Positions 1-9,372 are shown, counted from the first letter of the stretch. The stretch is DNA of 64,000 nt from Burkholderiaceae bacterium (GCA_019236735.1 JAFAIM010000026.1:111233-175232); one strand, 5' to 3'. The notes: generated by a model from the sequence alone, not told the origin. Translations and numbers: made by a program.

Positions 1-726
1 CGTTACGCAGAACGCGCGCCGGACGACGCGGTCACTCTCGTCTGCCTGCCGCGGCTGGAACGCAGCGCGCGCGAATCGGCCTGGGCCAAGGCGCTCGAGG
101 AAAGCGGAGTATGGGTCGACGTTGCGCCGGTGGAGCGCGCAGCCCTGCCGGCCTGGATCGGCTCCCGCCTGCAGCGGCAGCGTCAATCTGCGCCGCCGGA
201 GGCATTGGAGTTTCTTGCCGACCGGGTCGAAGGCAATTTATTGGCGGCGCATCAGGAGATCGGCAAACTTTCGCTGCTGTTCCCGGCCGGTGAACTGACG
301 TTCGAACAGGTCAAGGACAGCGTGCTGAACGTTGCACGGTACGACGTCTTCGAGCTGCCGCGGGCGATCCTGGACGGTGACCGCGCGCGCATCCAGCGAA
401 CGATCGAGGGGCTGCGGTCCGAAGGAGAGGCGCTGCCGCTCGCGCTGTGGGTGGTGACCGAAGAGCTTCGCACGCTGTTGCGGCTGAAGCACGAGACCGC
501 CGCTGGCAGGCCGTTTTCAGCGAGTGCGCGTGAATTGCGCGTGTGGGGCCCCCGACTGAATGCGGCCGAGCGCGCGCTCGAGCGCGTCTCGGAGCGCGGG
601 TTGGCGCAACTTCTGGCCCGCTGCGCGCAATTGGATCGGATCGCCAAGGGCCTGCCTGCGCCACGATCGGACAGCGATCCGTGGCTAGAATTGACCGACA
701 TCGCGCTTTCCGCATCGATTTCATAG
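1..726 (+). CDS. holA: DNA polymerase III subunit delta, C-terminal part
   Basis: The reading frame is open from the first base, so the gene begins left of the window; 241 codons remain before the TAG at 724-726. Delta is the clamp-loader subunit that opens the beta sliding clamp. The visible part has the family's middle and C-terminal helical regions, including the 'LADRVEGNLLAAHQEIGKL' stretch and the collar region near 'LPLALWVVTEELRTLL'. It sits 8 bp before proA, a neighbourhood I associate with betaproteobacteria. The identification rests on these recognisable stretches; the N-terminal ATPase-like domain is not visible. Confidence 0.93.
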   Translation, partial: RYAERAPDDAVTLVCLPRLERSARESAWAKALEESGVWVDVAPVERAALPAWIGSRLQRQRQSAPPEALEFLADRVEGNLLAAHQEIGKLSLLFPAGELTFEQVKDSVLNVARYDVFELPRAILDGDRARIQRTIEGLRSEGEALPLALWVVTEELRTLLRLKHETAAGRPFSASARELRVWGPRLNAAERALERVSERGLAQLLARCAQLDRIAKGLPAPRSDSDPWLELTDIALSASIS

Positions 727-734
727 GCTAACTT

Positions 735-2057
735 GTGAGTCCCTCTACCGCCGCCGCAGCAACGCCGTCGGACACCGAGCGCACCCAGGATGTCCACCAG
801 GTGGTGCTTGCCGGCGCCCGCGCCGCGCGCGAGGCGGCCACGATCCTTGCGCGCGCCGAAACCGCCGTCAAGAACCGCGTGCTCGAGGCGATCGCCGCCG
901 CAATTCGAAGCCGCGCGGCCGAACTGATCAGTGCGAACCAGCACGACCTTGCGCGCGCGCGTGACGCCGGCCTGGAGCCGGCATTCCTGGACCGCTTGAC
1001 GCTGAACGAGCGAGCGATCGAGCACATGGCGGTCGGCGTGTTGCAGGTGGCAGGCCTGCCCGATCCGGTTGGAACGATCAGCGAAATCCGCCCGATGCCG
1101 TCCGGTATCCGTGTCGGGAGGATGCGGGTGCCGCTGGGCGTGGTCGTGATCATTTATGAGAGCCGGCCCAATGTGACGATCGACGCCGCCGCTTTGTGCA
1201 TCAAGAGCGGCAACGCGGCCGTGCTGCGCGGCGGTTCCGAGGCGATCGGATCGAATCGCCTGCTGGCAGCACTGTGCGCGCAGGCGCTGCAGTCGCAGGG
1301 CTTGCCGGCGGCGGCAGTGCAGCTGATCGATACGACCGACCGCGCAGCGGTCGGTCATCTGGTCGCCCTGCCCGAGTACATCGACGTCGTCATCCCGCGA
1401 GGCGGCAAAGGCCTGATCGAGCGGCTGATGCGCGAGACCCGGGTTCCCATGATCAAGCACCTCGACGGTATCTGCCACGTCTACATCGACGAGGGCGCAG
1501 ATGTGAGCAAGGCACTGCGCATCGCCGACAACGCGAAGACACATCGCCACGGAACCTGCAACGCGATGGAGACGCTATTGGTGGCGCGCGCAATCGCGCC
1601 ACGGGTGCTGCCGCCGCTTGCGGCCCTGTATTCGGGCAAGAAAGTCGAATTGCGGGTATGCGCCGAAACGCGAAGCATCCTGGCCGCGCACGGCGTGACA
1701 GACGTGAAGGATGCCACCGAGGAAGATTGGCGCACCGAATACCTGGCTGCGGTGCTATCGATCGCCACGGTGGCCGGCCTGGACGAAGCGATTGCGCACA
1801 TCAACCGCTACGGCAGCCACCACACCGATGCGATCGTCACCGAGCACAACGCGCGTGCGATGCGCTTCCTGCTGGAGGTCGACTCGGCCTCCGTGCTGGT
1901 GAATGCCTCCACGCGCCTGGCCGACGGATTCGAGTACGGGCTGGGCGCGGAGATCGGTATTTCGAACGACAAGCTGCACGCGCGTGGGCCGGTTGGACTG
2001 GAGGGGCTGACCTCGCAGAAGTACATCGTGCTGGGTGATGGGCAGATTCGCACCTAG
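735..2057 (+). CDS. proA: Gamma-glutamyl phosphate reductase
   Basis: This 440-residue enzyme reduces gamma-glutamyl phosphate to glutamate semialdehyde with NADPH, the second step of proline synthesis in the cytoplasm. The length is slightly above the usual 415-420 because of an alanine-rich N-terminal extension. The active-site cysteine lies in '[16 protein letters not shown]', and the aldehyde-dehydrogenase signatures '[21 protein letters not shown]' (given in part) and '[14 protein letters not shown]' are intact. The start is a GTG 8 bp after holA. proC, which completes the pathway, lies 5 kb downstream; proB is not in the window. Confidence 0.96.
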   Translation: MSPSTAAAATPSDTERTQDVHQVVLAGARAAREAATILARAETAVKNRVLEAIAAAIRSRAAELISANQHDLARARDAGLEPAFLDRLTLNERAIEHMAVGVLQVAGLPDPVGTISEIRPMPSGIRVGRMRVPLGVVVIIYESRPNVTIDAAALCIKSGNAAVLRGGSEAIGSNRLLAALCAQALQSQGLPAAAVQLIDTTDRAAVGHLVALPEYIDVVIPRGGKGLIERLMRETRVPMIKHLDGICHVYIDEGADVSKALRIADNAKTHRHGTCNAMETLLVARAIAPRVLPPLAALYSGKKVELRVCAETRSILAAHGVTDVKDATEEDWRTEYLAAVLSIATVAGLDEAIAHINRYGSHHTDAIVTEHNARAMRFLLEVDSASVLVNASTRLADGFEYGLGAEIGISNDKLHARGPVGLEGLTSQKYIVLGDGQIRT

Positions 2058-2446
2058 GAGCGGCCTTGGCGACGATTCACGCGACCCCCGAAGCCAGGCA
2101 GATCGTAGCCGTCGGCCCGCCGGGCCTACCCCGGGCACTCCCGTCAGTCCAACGGAGAACGAGCATCGCAGCGCGCCGGTTCCAGCGCAGCGATGTAGGT
2201 CATCGCAGCTCCTAGTCGACCCGCAATGACCTGCAACACGGCGCTTGGGACGCCTCTGAGCGATCGCGGTGGCCCGTCCGCCGGACGGAGAGCGTCGGCC
2301 CTCGAACGCGAGCAGGCGCCGGCGACCTTGGCCCTTAGCGCGGCGGAACAGGACACGAACTTGCAGCGAGGGCCGGCGCTAGGCCAGTCGGCCAACGGCC
2401 ACGATGTCTCCGCGCTAGACAAACGGCCATGGACGTGGGATGAAAC
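2058..2446. other. Noncoding stretch with short palindromes
   Basis: No convincing gene is seen in these 389 bases. Three short perfect inverted repeats are present: 2114-2126 (6-bp arms around one base), 2190-2206 (arms 'gcgatg' and 'catcgc', 5-base loop) and 2274-2288 (7-bp arms around one base). A 75-codon frame starting at 2226 has low-complexity composition and no recognisable motif, so I do not call it. The stretch may hold the promoter of the next gene, but I cannot point to clear -35/-10 boxes. Confidence 0.5.
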
Positions 2447-2872
2447 GTGTTGACGCTCTGGATCAAGGCGCTGCACATCGTGCTGGTGGTGAGCTGGTTC
2501 GCCGGCTTGTTTTATCTGCCGCGGATCTTCGTCAATCTCGCGATGGTGCCTGGACCCGGGGCTGAGCGCGACCGGCTGCTGCTGATGGCGCGCAAGCTGT
2601 ACCGGTTTGTCGCACCGATCGCTGTTCTTGCGATTGCGGCCGGCATCTGGCTGTGGCTGGGAGCCGGAATCGGTCGAGGCGCAGGTTGGATGAACGCCAA
2701 GCTCGCCGTCGTGGCGGCGCTGGTCGCCTATCACGTGGTGTGCGGACGCATCCTCGGCGCGTTCGAGCGCGGCCAAATGGCGCGGCCGCATGTCTGGTTC
2801 CGGTGGTTCAACGAAATCCCCGTTCTGTTGCTGCTCGCGGCGGTGACTCTGGTCGTGCTCAAGCCGTTCTGA
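2447..2872 (+). CDS. HemJ/CopD-family integral membrane protein (UPF0093)
   Basis: A 141-residue protein with about four hydrophobic segments. It has the family pattern 'WIKALHIVLVVSWFAGLFYL' (residues 5-24), 'AKLAVVAALVAYHVVCGRIL' and the C-terminal 'WFNEIPVLLLLAAVTLVV'. Members include HemJ, a protoporphyrinogen oxidase of the inner membrane; many betaproteobacterial copies are simply annotated CopD-family. The segment usually written GW(L/M)H-xKL reads 'GWMNAKL' here, so a histidine common in the family is replaced by asparagine. Haem-pathway function is therefore plausible but not certain. It starts with TTG at 2447. Confidence 0.8.
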   Translation: MLTLWIKALHIVLVVSWFAGLFYLPRIFVNLAMVPGPGAERDRLLLMARKLYRFVAPIAVLAIAAGIWLWLGAGIGRGAGWMNAKLAVVAALVAYHVVCGRILGAFERGQMARPHVWFRWFNEIPVLLLLAAVTLVVLKPF

Positions 2873-2885
2873 GCGGGGCGGAGCC

Positions 2886-4118
2886 GTGCCTCTGCCGGTG
2901 AGGAAAGAACAGGCGCAGGCCACCGATGGTCGCTCCGATGCGCTCGGATTCTTCGCAGTGTGCTCGCGAGGCCTGCAAGATCCGCTTGCGCAAGAACTTC
3001 GCAACTGCGGAGCGACCTTGGTTCAGTCGACGCCAGGTGGCGTCGCATTTTCCGGCACGCTGGCAACCGCCTACGCGGTGAATCTGCATTCGCGGCTGGC
3101 CAGCCGCGTGCTATGGCGCCTTGCCGCGGGCCCCTGCCGAGACGAACAGGGGCTGTACGAAATGGCGCGCGCGGTGGCGTGGGAGGATCAGCTGCAAGCG
3201 TCGCAATCGCTGCGCGTCGAGGTGACCGCGAACCGTTCGCCGTTTCGCAGCCTGCAGTTCGCCACGCTGAGGATCAAGGACGCAGTGGTCGATCGAATGC
3301 GAGACCGCTGCGGCGAGCGGCCTTCGATTGCCCGCTCCGACCCCGATGTTCAGGTGTTCGCGCACCTGTCGCCGCAGCATGCCGAGCTGTACCTCGACCT
3401 GTCGGGCGAACCGCTGTTCAAGCGCGGATGGAGGTTGGACAAGGGCGAGGCGCCGTTGAAGGAGAACCTGGCGGCCGGCCTGCTCGCGTGCTCAGGCTGG
3501 AGCCCGGAAATGCCGCTGCACGACCCTTTCTGCGGAAGCGGAACGATCGCAATCGAGGCCGCGTGCATCGCGATGCGACTCGCTCCCGGGCTGAGCCGCC
3601 GCTTCGCCTTCGAAAGGTTGCGCGGCTTCGATTCGCGCGCGTGGCGCGAGCTGCTGGGGCGGGCCCGCGAAGCGATCCAAGAGCGCGCCGAATTCCGCGT
3701 GAGCGGCAGCGACATTTCCACGCAGGTGATCCAGACCGCAATCGCCAATGCACAGCGTGCCAAACTGGGCGCTGTGCTGAACGACGGCCGCCTTGCATTG
3801 CTCGCCGCCGACGCGCGCAGCGCGCCGGCTCCGGCTCCGAGCGGTTGGATCGTCACCAACCCGCCGTACGGCCGTCAAAGCGAGCCGAAGTCGGCGACGG
3901 TGGCGCGTTTGATGGGCGCCTTCGGCGATCAGCTCAAGCGAGCCTACCCGGACTGGAATGCCTGGCTTTTGTCAGGAGACCTGGACCTACCGGCGCAGAT
4001 GCGGCTGAAAGAAAGCCGCCGCGTCGTGCTGTACAACGGACCGATCGAGTGCCGGCTGTTCCGGTTCGAGCTCGTCGCAGGCTCGTACCGGCGCGAGCGG
4101 CTTTCGACGAGCCAGTGA
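2886..4118 (+). CDS. rlmL: THUMP-domain class I RNA methyltransferase, RlmL-type
   Basis: 410 residues. An N-terminal THUMP domain (about residues 60-165) is followed by a Rossmann methyltransferase domain with the SAM motif 'DPFCGSGTIAIEAA' (from about residue 212) and the catalytic 'TNPPYG' (about 323), typical of guanine N2 methylation. It matches the N-terminal half of E. coli RlmL, which makes m2G2445 in 23S rRNA; the C-terminal RlmK half of the fused enzyme is absent. The start is probably the GTG at 2886, with an in-frame GTG at 2901 as alternative. It lies 13 bp after the membrane protein gene and may be cotranscribed with it. Confidence 0.88.
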   Translation: MPLPVRKEQAQATDGRSDALGFFAVCSRGLQDPLAQELRNCGATLVQSTPGGVAFSGTLATAYAVNLHSRLASRVLWRLAAGPCRDEQGLYEMARAVAWEDQLQASQSLRVEVTANRSPFRSLQFATLRIKDAVVDRMRDRCGERPSIARSDPDVQVFAHLSPQHAELYLDLSGEPLFKRGWRLDKGEAPLKENLAAGLLACSGWSPEMPLHDPFCGSGTIAIEAACIAMRLAPGLSRRFAFERLRGFDSRAWRELLGRAREAIQERAEFRVSGSDISTQVIQTAIANAQRAKLGAVLNDGRLALLAADARSAPAPAPSGWIVTNPPYGRQSEPKSATVARLMGAFGDQLKRAYPDWNAWLLSGDLDLPAQMRLKESRRVVLYNGPIECRLFRFELVAGSYRRERLSTSQ

Positions 4119-4142
4119 TCGGCGCCTCAAGCCGCCGGTGCG

Positions 4143-5288
4143 CTAGGAACCGGCCAGACCGATGTGCTCGATTCCGCGGTGGATTCCTGCAACGCCCCCG
4201 AACAGCTTCGAATTCAGTTTGATCTGCAGCCGCAGGTCGTTGACCGAATCGGCGTTGCGCAGCGCGTCCTCGTACGAGATGAGCTCGCGTTCGTGCAAGT
4301 CATACAGCGCCTGGTCGAATGTGATCATGCCCTGCTCGCGCGAGCGCTTCATCACCTCGCGGATCTCCTGCACGTCGCCCTTGAAGACCAGCTCCGAGAT
4401 CAGAGGCGAGTTCAACATCACCTCGACCGCCGGCACGCGGCCCTTGCGGTCCTTGAAGGCGATCAGGCGCTGCGAGATCATCGCGCGCAAGTTCAACGAC
4501 AGGTCCATTAACAACTGCTGGCGCCGGTCCTCGGGGAAAAAGTTGATGATCCGATCCAGCGCCTGGTTGGTGCTGTTCGCGTGCAGTGTGCACATCACCA
4601 GGTGGCCGGTCTCGGAAAAAGCGATCGCGTGATCCATCGTTTCCCGGTCGCGCACCTCGCCGATCAGGATGACGTCCGGTGCCTGCCGCAGGGTATTCTT
4701 CAGCGCGACGCTCCAGCTTTCGCAGTCCACGCCGACCTCGCGTTGGGTGACGACGCAGTTGCGGTGCGGATGCACGTATTCGATCGGATCCTCGATCGTG
4801 ATGATGTGGCCCTGGCTGTTTTCGTTGCGATAGCCGACCATTGCCGCCAACGTGGTCGACTTGCCCGAACCGGTCGCGCCAACGACCAGCACGATGCCGC
4901 GTTTGGCCATCGCCAGGTCGTTGATCAACGCAGGCAGGTTCAACTCATCGGCGGTCGGGATGTGGTCCGCGATCACGCGCAGCACGATGCCGACCTTGCC
5001 CTGCTGCACGAACGCGGAGACGCGGAAGCGCCCGATCCCGGTCGGGCTGATCGCGAAATTGCACTCCTTGGTTTTCTCGAACTCGGCAGCCTGGCGGTCG
5101 TTCATGATCGCCCGCACCAGCTCGGCTGTGTGCTGCGAGGTCAGCGGCTGGTTCGATACGGGAAGAACGCGGCCATCGATCTTGAAAGCAGGCGGGAATT
5201 CCGACGTCAGGAAAAGATCCGAACCCTTTTTCGACAACAGCAGCTTCAGCAAGTCGTGCACGAAGCGGGTTGCCTGGTCGCGTTCCAT
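4143..5288 (-). CDS. pilU: Twitching motility ATPase PilU
   Basis: 381 residues of the PilT/PilU hexameric ATPase family, which powers type IV pilus retraction at the inner-membrane base. Walker A is 'GATGSGKSTTL', the Walker B region is 'DVILIGEVRDRETMDHAI', and the His-box region 'HLVMCTLHANST' is present. The C-terminal extension ('SKLFGGVAGIHRGIEHIGLAGS' in part) and the position directly downstream of pilT fit PilU, the accessory ATPase. The gap to pilT is 28 bp on the same strand, so the two are likely one operon. Confidence 0.93.
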   Translation of the reverse strand: MERDQATRFVHDLLKLLLSKKGSDLFLTSEFPPAFKIDGRVLPVSNQPLTSQHTAELVRAIMNDRQAAEFEKTKECNFAISPTGIGRFRVSAFVQQGKVGIVLRVIADHIPTADELNLPALINDLAMAKRGIVLVVGATGSGKSTTLAAMVGYRNENSQGHIITIEDPIEYVHPHRNCVVTQREVGVDCESWSVALKNTLRQAPDVILIGEVRDRETMDHAIAFSETGHLVMCTLHANSTNQALDRIINFFPEDRRQQLLMDLSLNLRAMISQRLIAFKDRKGRVPAVEVMLNSPLISELVFKGDVQEIREVMKRSREQGMITFDQALYDLHERELISYEDALRNADSVNDLRLQIKLNSKLFGGVAGIHRGIEHIGLAGS

Positions 5289-5316
5289 GTCTACTCCTGC
5301 GTGCTCGCGGCCGCGC

Positions 5317-6360
5317 TCAGCCCGCGAAGTTTTCCGGGGTCTTGGCGTACGTGCGAGCTTCCGATATCGAGATCACGTTGCGGCGGACCAGCTCCAGCAA
5401 GCCCTGGTCCAGCGTCTGCATGCCGTACTGGCTGCCGGTTTGGATCATCGAGTACATCTGCGCAACCTTGTTCTCACGGATCAGGTTGCGGATCGCAGGC
5501 GTGCCGACCATGATCTCGTGCACCGCGACACGGCCGCTGCCGTCCTTCAATTTGAGCAGCGCCTGAGAGATGACGGCGACCATCGACTCCGACAGCATCG
5601 CCCGCACCATCTCCTTCTCGGCTGCCGGGAACACGTCGACCACCCGGTCGATCGTCTTGGCGGCGGACGAGGTGTGCAGCGTGCCGAAAACGAGGTGGCC
5701 GGTTTCGGCGGCGGTTAGCGCGAGCCGGATCGTTTCCAGGTCGCGCAATTCACCGACCAGCACCACGTCCGGATCTTCGCGCAGTGCCGAACGCAGCGCG
5801 TTCTCGAACGACTGCGTATGCGGCCCCACTTCGCGCTGGTTGATCACGCACTTGCGCGATTCGTGCACGAACTCGATCGGGTCCTCGATCGTCAGAATGT
5901 GCCCGTACAGGTTGTTGTTCACGTGATCGACCATCGCAGCCAGGGTGGTCGATTTACCCGATCCGGTCGGCCCTGTCACCAGCACCAGCCCACGTGGGCG
6001 AAGCGAGAAATCGGCGAACACCCGCGGCGTCTGCAGCTCCTCGAGCGACAGAACGCGAGACGGGATTGTGCGCAGCACCGCGGCCGCGCCCCGGTCCTGG
6101 TTAAATGCGTTGACGCGGAAACGGGCCAGCCCCGGCAGATCGAACGAAAAGTCGCACTCCAGGTGCTCGTCGAACAGCTTGCGCTGGGCGTCGTTCATGA
6201 TGTCGTACACCATCGCGTGGACCTCGGTATGGTCCAGCGGTGGCAGGTTGATCCGTCGCACGTCGCCGTGCACCCGGATCATCGGTGGCAGCCCGGCGGA
6301 CAAATGCAAGTCCGAGGCCTTGTTCTTGACCGAAAATGCGAGAAGTTCGGATATGTCCAT
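5317..6360 (-). CDS. pilT: Twitching motility ATPase PilT
   Basis: I choose the ATG at 6360, giving 347 residues, the normal PilT length and the usual N-terminus 'MDISELLAFSVKNKASDLHL'. An in-frame extension to 6588 would overlap yggS and looks unrelated. Walker A is 'GPTGSGKSTTLAAMV'; the Walker B region is 'DPDVVLVGELRDLETI'; the PilT-specific tail 'AIRNLIRENKVAQMYSMIQT' is intact. PilT drives pilus retraction. It is transcribed away from yggS and leads the pilT-pilU unit. Confidence 0.96.
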   Translation of the reverse strand: MDISELLAFSVKNKASDLHLSAGLPPMIRVHGDVRRINLPPLDHTEVHAMVYDIMNDAQRKLFDEHLECDFSFDLPGLARFRVNAFNQDRGAAAVLRTIPSRVLSLEELQTPRVFADFSLRPRGLVLVTGPTGSGKSTTLAAMVDHVNNNLYGHILTIEDPIEFVHESRKCVINQREVGPHTQSFENALRSALREDPDVVLVGELRDLETIRLALTAAETGHLVFGTLHTSSAAKTIDRVVDVFPAAEKEMVRAMLSESMVAVISQALLKLKDGSGRVAVHEIMVGTPAIRNLIRENKVAQMYSMIQTGSQYGMQTLDQGLLELVRRNVISISEARTYAKTPENFAG

Positions 6361-6392
6361 CGACGGGCCGTTCCGCTGAGCCGAAGGAGCAG

Positions 6393-6419
6393 GGGCGCGC
6401 GCCGCCCGCCCGCGCGCCC
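6393..6419. repeat. 9-bp perfect inverted repeat upstream of pilT
   Basis: Arms 'gggcgcgcg' (6393-6401) and 'cgcgcgccc' (6411-6419) enclose a 9-base C-rich loop. The hairpin lies 33 bp upstream of the pilT start and 51 bp upstream of yggS, inside their shared divergent promoter region. It has no T-tract, so it is more likely a 5' leader structure or operator than a terminator. Confidence 0.5.
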
Positions 6420-6469
6420 GCGCTGGAATGCAACTTAGCCCAGCGACGGGCCGGTTGATCAGAAGGATT

Positions 6470-7192
6470 ATGGCCAGTTTGGACGCTACCACGCAAGCTC
6501 GCCTGCTGCAGGTCGGCGATCGAATCGACCGCGCCGCCACGGCTGCCGGGCGTGATCCGCGCGCGATCGCGCTGGTCGCGGTCAGCAAAACGTTCGGCGC
6601 CGAGCGTATCGAGGAGGCGCTGGCTGCAGGCCAGCGGCGGTTCGGCGAGAACTACTTGCAGGAGGCGCTCGCAAAGATCCGGCGACTTGCGCGCACCGAG
6701 GACGGCCGCCACGTCGAATGGCATTTCATCGGCCCGATCCAGAGCAACAAGACGCGCGAGCTGGCGCAGAATTTCGACTGGATCCAGTCGCTCGACCGAT
6801 TGGCAATCGCCCAGCGGCTGAGCGCGCAACGGCCCCCCAGCACTCCCCCGCTGAACGTGCTGCTGCAGATCAACATCAGCGGCGAACCCACCAAGCATGG
6901 GCTGGCGCCTGCGCAGGCACTCGAGCTCGCGCGCCAGGTCCTGCCCCTTCCCGGCCTGCGGCTGCGCGGACTGATGGCGATCCCGGAGGCCGTGACCGAT
7001 CCGTTTAAACAGCGCGCCGCTTTTGCAAGAATGCGCAGCTTGTTCGACGAGCTGCAGCGCGCTCTCGACCAATCGGGTGCCGACCTGGATACGCTATCGA
7101 TGGGAATGTCCGACGACTTGGAGGCAGCCATTTTGGAGGGATCCACGATGCTTCGGATCGGCACGGCAATCTTCGGAGCACGCACACCATGA
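6470..7192 (+). CDS. yggS: YggS/PROSC-family PLP-binding protein
   Basis: A 240-residue cytoplasmic PLP-homeostasis protein. The PLP lysine lies in 'VAVSKTFGAERI'; other family motifs are 'RRFGENYLQEAL', 'VEWHFIGPIQSNK' and 'LSMGMSDDLEAAI'. The ATG at 6470 is preceded by the good ribosome binding site 'agaagga', which decides this start over an earlier in-frame one at 6428. It overlaps proC by four bases (ATGA), the classical yggS-proC pair. Confidence 0.95.
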   Translation: MASLDATTQARLLQVGDRIDRAATAAGRDPRAIALVAVSKTFGAERIEEALAAGQRRFGENYLQEALAKIRRLARTEDGRHVEWHFIGPIQSNKTRELAQNFDWIQSLDRLAIAQRLSAQRPPSTPPLNVLLQINISGEPTKHGLAPAQALELARQVLPLPGLRLRGLMAIPEAVTDPFKQRAAFARMRSLFDELQRALDQSGADLDTLSMGMSDDLEAAILEGSTMLRIGTAIFGARTP

Positions 7193-8004
7193 AGATCGCA
7201 TTCATCGGCGGCGGCAACATGGCACAGGCTCTGATCGCCGGCCTGCTGCGAGACGGGATACCCGCCACTTCGATCCGGGTGATCGAAGTGGACCCCGACC
7301 GCCTGGCGATGCTGCGCCGGCAGTTCGCGATCGACGGCTCGACCGAGCCGGACAACAACTTGCGCGGAACGGATGCGACCGTGTTCGCGGTAAAGCCCCA
7401 GCAGATGCGCGAAGCGTGCCAGCAGTGCCGCCCCTTCCTCGACTCCGGTTTCGTCCTCACAATCGCGGCCGGGATTCCGGCCGCCACGGTGGCGGCGTGG
7501 AGCGGGCGCGAGCAGGTGGTTCGCGCGATGCCCAATACCCCCGCGCTGGTCGGCGCCGGAATCACCGGAATCAGTGCAGCCGCGGGTCTTGCACAGGATG
7601 CACGCGACCTTGCCGAACGCATCATGCATGCCGCCGGCGAAGTGGTCTGGTTCGACGACGAATCGATGCTCGATGCGGTGACAGCGGTGTCGGGCAGCGG
7701 CCCGGCCTACGTCTTCTTCTTCATCGAGGCGCTGCAGGATGCAGCCGAAGCGATGGGAATGCAGCCCGACCAGGCTCGGCGCCTGTCGCTCGCAACCTTT
7801 CTCGGGGCGGCGCAGCTCGCGCGGCAGTCCGGAGAACCGGTGCAATTGCTGCGCGAACGGGTCACTTCCAAGGGCGGCACGACGGCGGCCGCCTTAGAGA
7901 AGATGCGCACCAGCCGCCTGCACGAGAGCTTCGTCGACGCGGTGTTTGCCGCGCTGGAGCGCAGCCGGGAACTGGCTCGGGCATTTGGCGATTCCACGAA
8001 GTAA
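7189..8004 (+). CDS. proC: Pyrroline-5-carboxylate reductase
   Basis: 271 residues, normal for the family. The enzyme performs the last step of proline synthesis, reducing pyrroline-5-carboxylate to proline with NAD(P)H. The N-terminal dinucleotide-binding motif is 'FIGGGNMAQALIAGLL', and the signature 'GGTTAAALEKM' lies near the C-terminus. The start overlaps the yggS stop (ATGA), implying translational coupling. It converges on a truncated glycosylase gene 40 bp downstream. Confidence 0.96.
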   Translation: MKIAFIGGGNMAQALIAGLLRDGIPATSIRVIEVDPDRLAMLRRQFAIDGSTEPDNNLRGTDATVFAVKPQQMREACQQCRPFLDSGFVLTIAAGIPAATVAAWSGREQVVRAMPNTPALVGAGITGISAAAGLAQDARDLAERIMHAAGEVVWFDDESMLDAVTAVSGSGPAYVFFFIEALQDAAEAMGMQPDQARRLSLATFLGAAQLARQSGEPVQLLRERVTSKGGTTAAALEKMRTSRLHESFVDAVFAALERSRELARAFGDSTK

Positions 8005-8044
8005 CCGGGCGCAAACGGACCGCAGCCTGCACGTTCGCGCTAAT

Positions 8045-8473
8045 TCATCCGGGAACGATCAGCGACCGGATGCGCGCGCGCAGCGGTGCGAACCAAAGCG
8101 GGGCGCATTCGGGACGCGGCGCAAGATCCCCTGACCTGCCCCGTCCCGGAAAGCAAAACCCCACTGGAATGATCGCGACCGTGGAGGCGTCATAGAACAC
8201 CGAGTCGTCCAGGCCCAGCCAGTCGCGCAGTCGCGCTCCGCTCGCATCGTTCCAAGGGATGCCAGTTTCATGCGCCCGGGCGCCGGGCGCTTGCCCGACA
8301 ATCAGAATGCGCGCCGATTCGCTCGCCTGCAGCAGCGGTCGCGGCGAAAGGTGAGCCTCGCACACACGGCAGTCGCGCACCCTCCGCAGAAGTGGGATCA
8401 GCCCTTCCGTGCGATCGACCGAAGCGGAGCGGGAACCGCCTGCATTGAGGCGGGATTTTTGCTGCGGATGCAC
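8045..8473 (-). CDS. Uracil-DNA glycosylase family protein, C-terminally truncated
   Basis: 142 residues with the uracil-DNA-glycosylase fold signatures 'LLRRVRDCRVCEAHLSPRPL', 'ILIVGQAPGARAHETGIPWN' and the 'YDASTVAIIPVGFCFPGRG' strand. Related proteins I recall run about 190-200 residues, with a C-terminal part carrying a further active-site motif. Here the frame stops soon after 'RPECAPLWFAPLRARI', and only 40 bases remain before the proC stop. It is therefore truncated at the C-terminus and may be inactive. The likely start is a GTG whose G is the last base of the ubiA TAG stop, so the two genes are translationally coupled. Otherwise it could be called a pseudogene. Confidence 0.75.
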   Translation of the reverse strand: MHPQQKSRLNAGGSRSASVDRTEGLIPLLRRVRDCRVCEAHLSPRPLLQASESARILIVGQAPGARAHETGIPWNDASGARLRDWLGLDDSVFYDASTVAIIPVGFCFPGRGRSGDLAPRPECAPLWFAPLRARIRSLIVPG

Positions 8474-9372
8474 TAGGCAAACCCAGCGATCGCGCCGCCG
8501 AAGATCGCCAGCCCCAGCCAATGGTTGTGCAGGAACGCGCGAAAGCACGCGTCGCGTTCGCGCGTTCGAATCAGCCATACGTGGTAGACGGCACAGCCGG
8601 CCGCCCCCGCCCACCCTACGGCGAATCCCGCTCCCGCTCCCTCGCGCCAGGCCAATGCGGCGATCGCCGCCAGGTACATCGCGTAGCAAGCCGCCACAAC
8701 CGCGACATCGGCGCGGCCAAACAGAAGGGCCGACGAGTGGATCCCGAGAGTGCGATCGTCGTCGCGGTCGACCATCGCATACTCGGTGTCGTACGCCATC
8801 ACCCAGAGGAAATTGGCAGCCAGCATCCAGACGGCCACTGCAGGCAGCTGCCCCTGCACCGCGCAATACGCCATCGGAATGCCAAAAGAGAACGCGATTC
8901 CCAGCACCGCCTGCGGCAGCGCGCAAAAGCGCTTGAAAAACGGGTACACGATCGCCACCCCCGCCGCAGGGAGCGCGCATAAGCGAGCCGCATCGTTCAA
9001 CCAGATCAAGGTGGCCGCTGCGGCGCCGGCAAGCGCCGCAGCGACCGCCAGCGCTTCGGCCACTGAGACTTGCCCGGTGGCGACTACGCGCTGCGCGGTG
9101 CGCTTGACGTGTGAATCGAACCGCCGGTCGGCCACATCGTTCAACGCGCAGCCGGCCGCTCGTGTCAGCCACGTACCGGCGACGAAAATCGCCACCAGGC
9201 GCCATCCGGGCCAGCCGCGCGCCGCAAACCACAGCGCGGTCAGCGTCGGCCACAACAGCAGCAGCACGCCGATCGGGCGGTCTGCTCGCACCAGTCGCAG
9301 GTACAGCCGCAACCTACCCGCCCCGCGCCGCGGGGACCCCGGAGTCACTTGGATTCCAGTGGCTTGCACCAT
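8473..9372 (-). CDS. ubiA: 4-hydroxybenzoate polyprenyltransferase
   Basis: 299 residues with about eight membrane segments. It transfers a polyprenyl chain to 4-hydroxybenzoate in ubiquinone synthesis at the inner membrane. The two Asp-rich prenyl-diphosphate/Mg motifs are visible: 'NDVADRRFDSHVKRT' and 'YDTEYAMVDRDDD'. It lies 78 bp downstream of recG on the same strand. Confidence 0.95.
   Translation of the reverse strand: MVQATGIQVTPGSPRRGAGRLRLYLRLVRADRPIGVLLLLWPTLTALWFAARGWPGWRLVAIFVAGTWLTRAAGCALNDVADRRFDSHVKRTAQRVVATGQVSVAEALAVAAALAGAAAATLIWLNDAARLCALPAAGVAIVYPFFKRFCALPQAVLGIAFSFGIPMAYCAVQGQLPAVAVWMLAANFLWVMAYDTEYAMVDRDDDRTLGIHSSALLFGRADVAVVAACYAMYLAAIAALAWREGAGAGFAVGWAGAAGCAVYHVWLIRTRERDACFRAFLHNHWLGLAIFGGAIAGFA

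Noticed and set aside
252..1550. 432-codon frame antisense to holA and proA
   Set aside because: It is a product of high GC content; the sense strand encodes two well-known proteins.
2144..3004. 286-codon minus-strand frame across the gap and the HemJ-like gene
   Set aside because: No motif is seen, it overlaps two plus-strand genes, and its composition is typical of a shadow frame.
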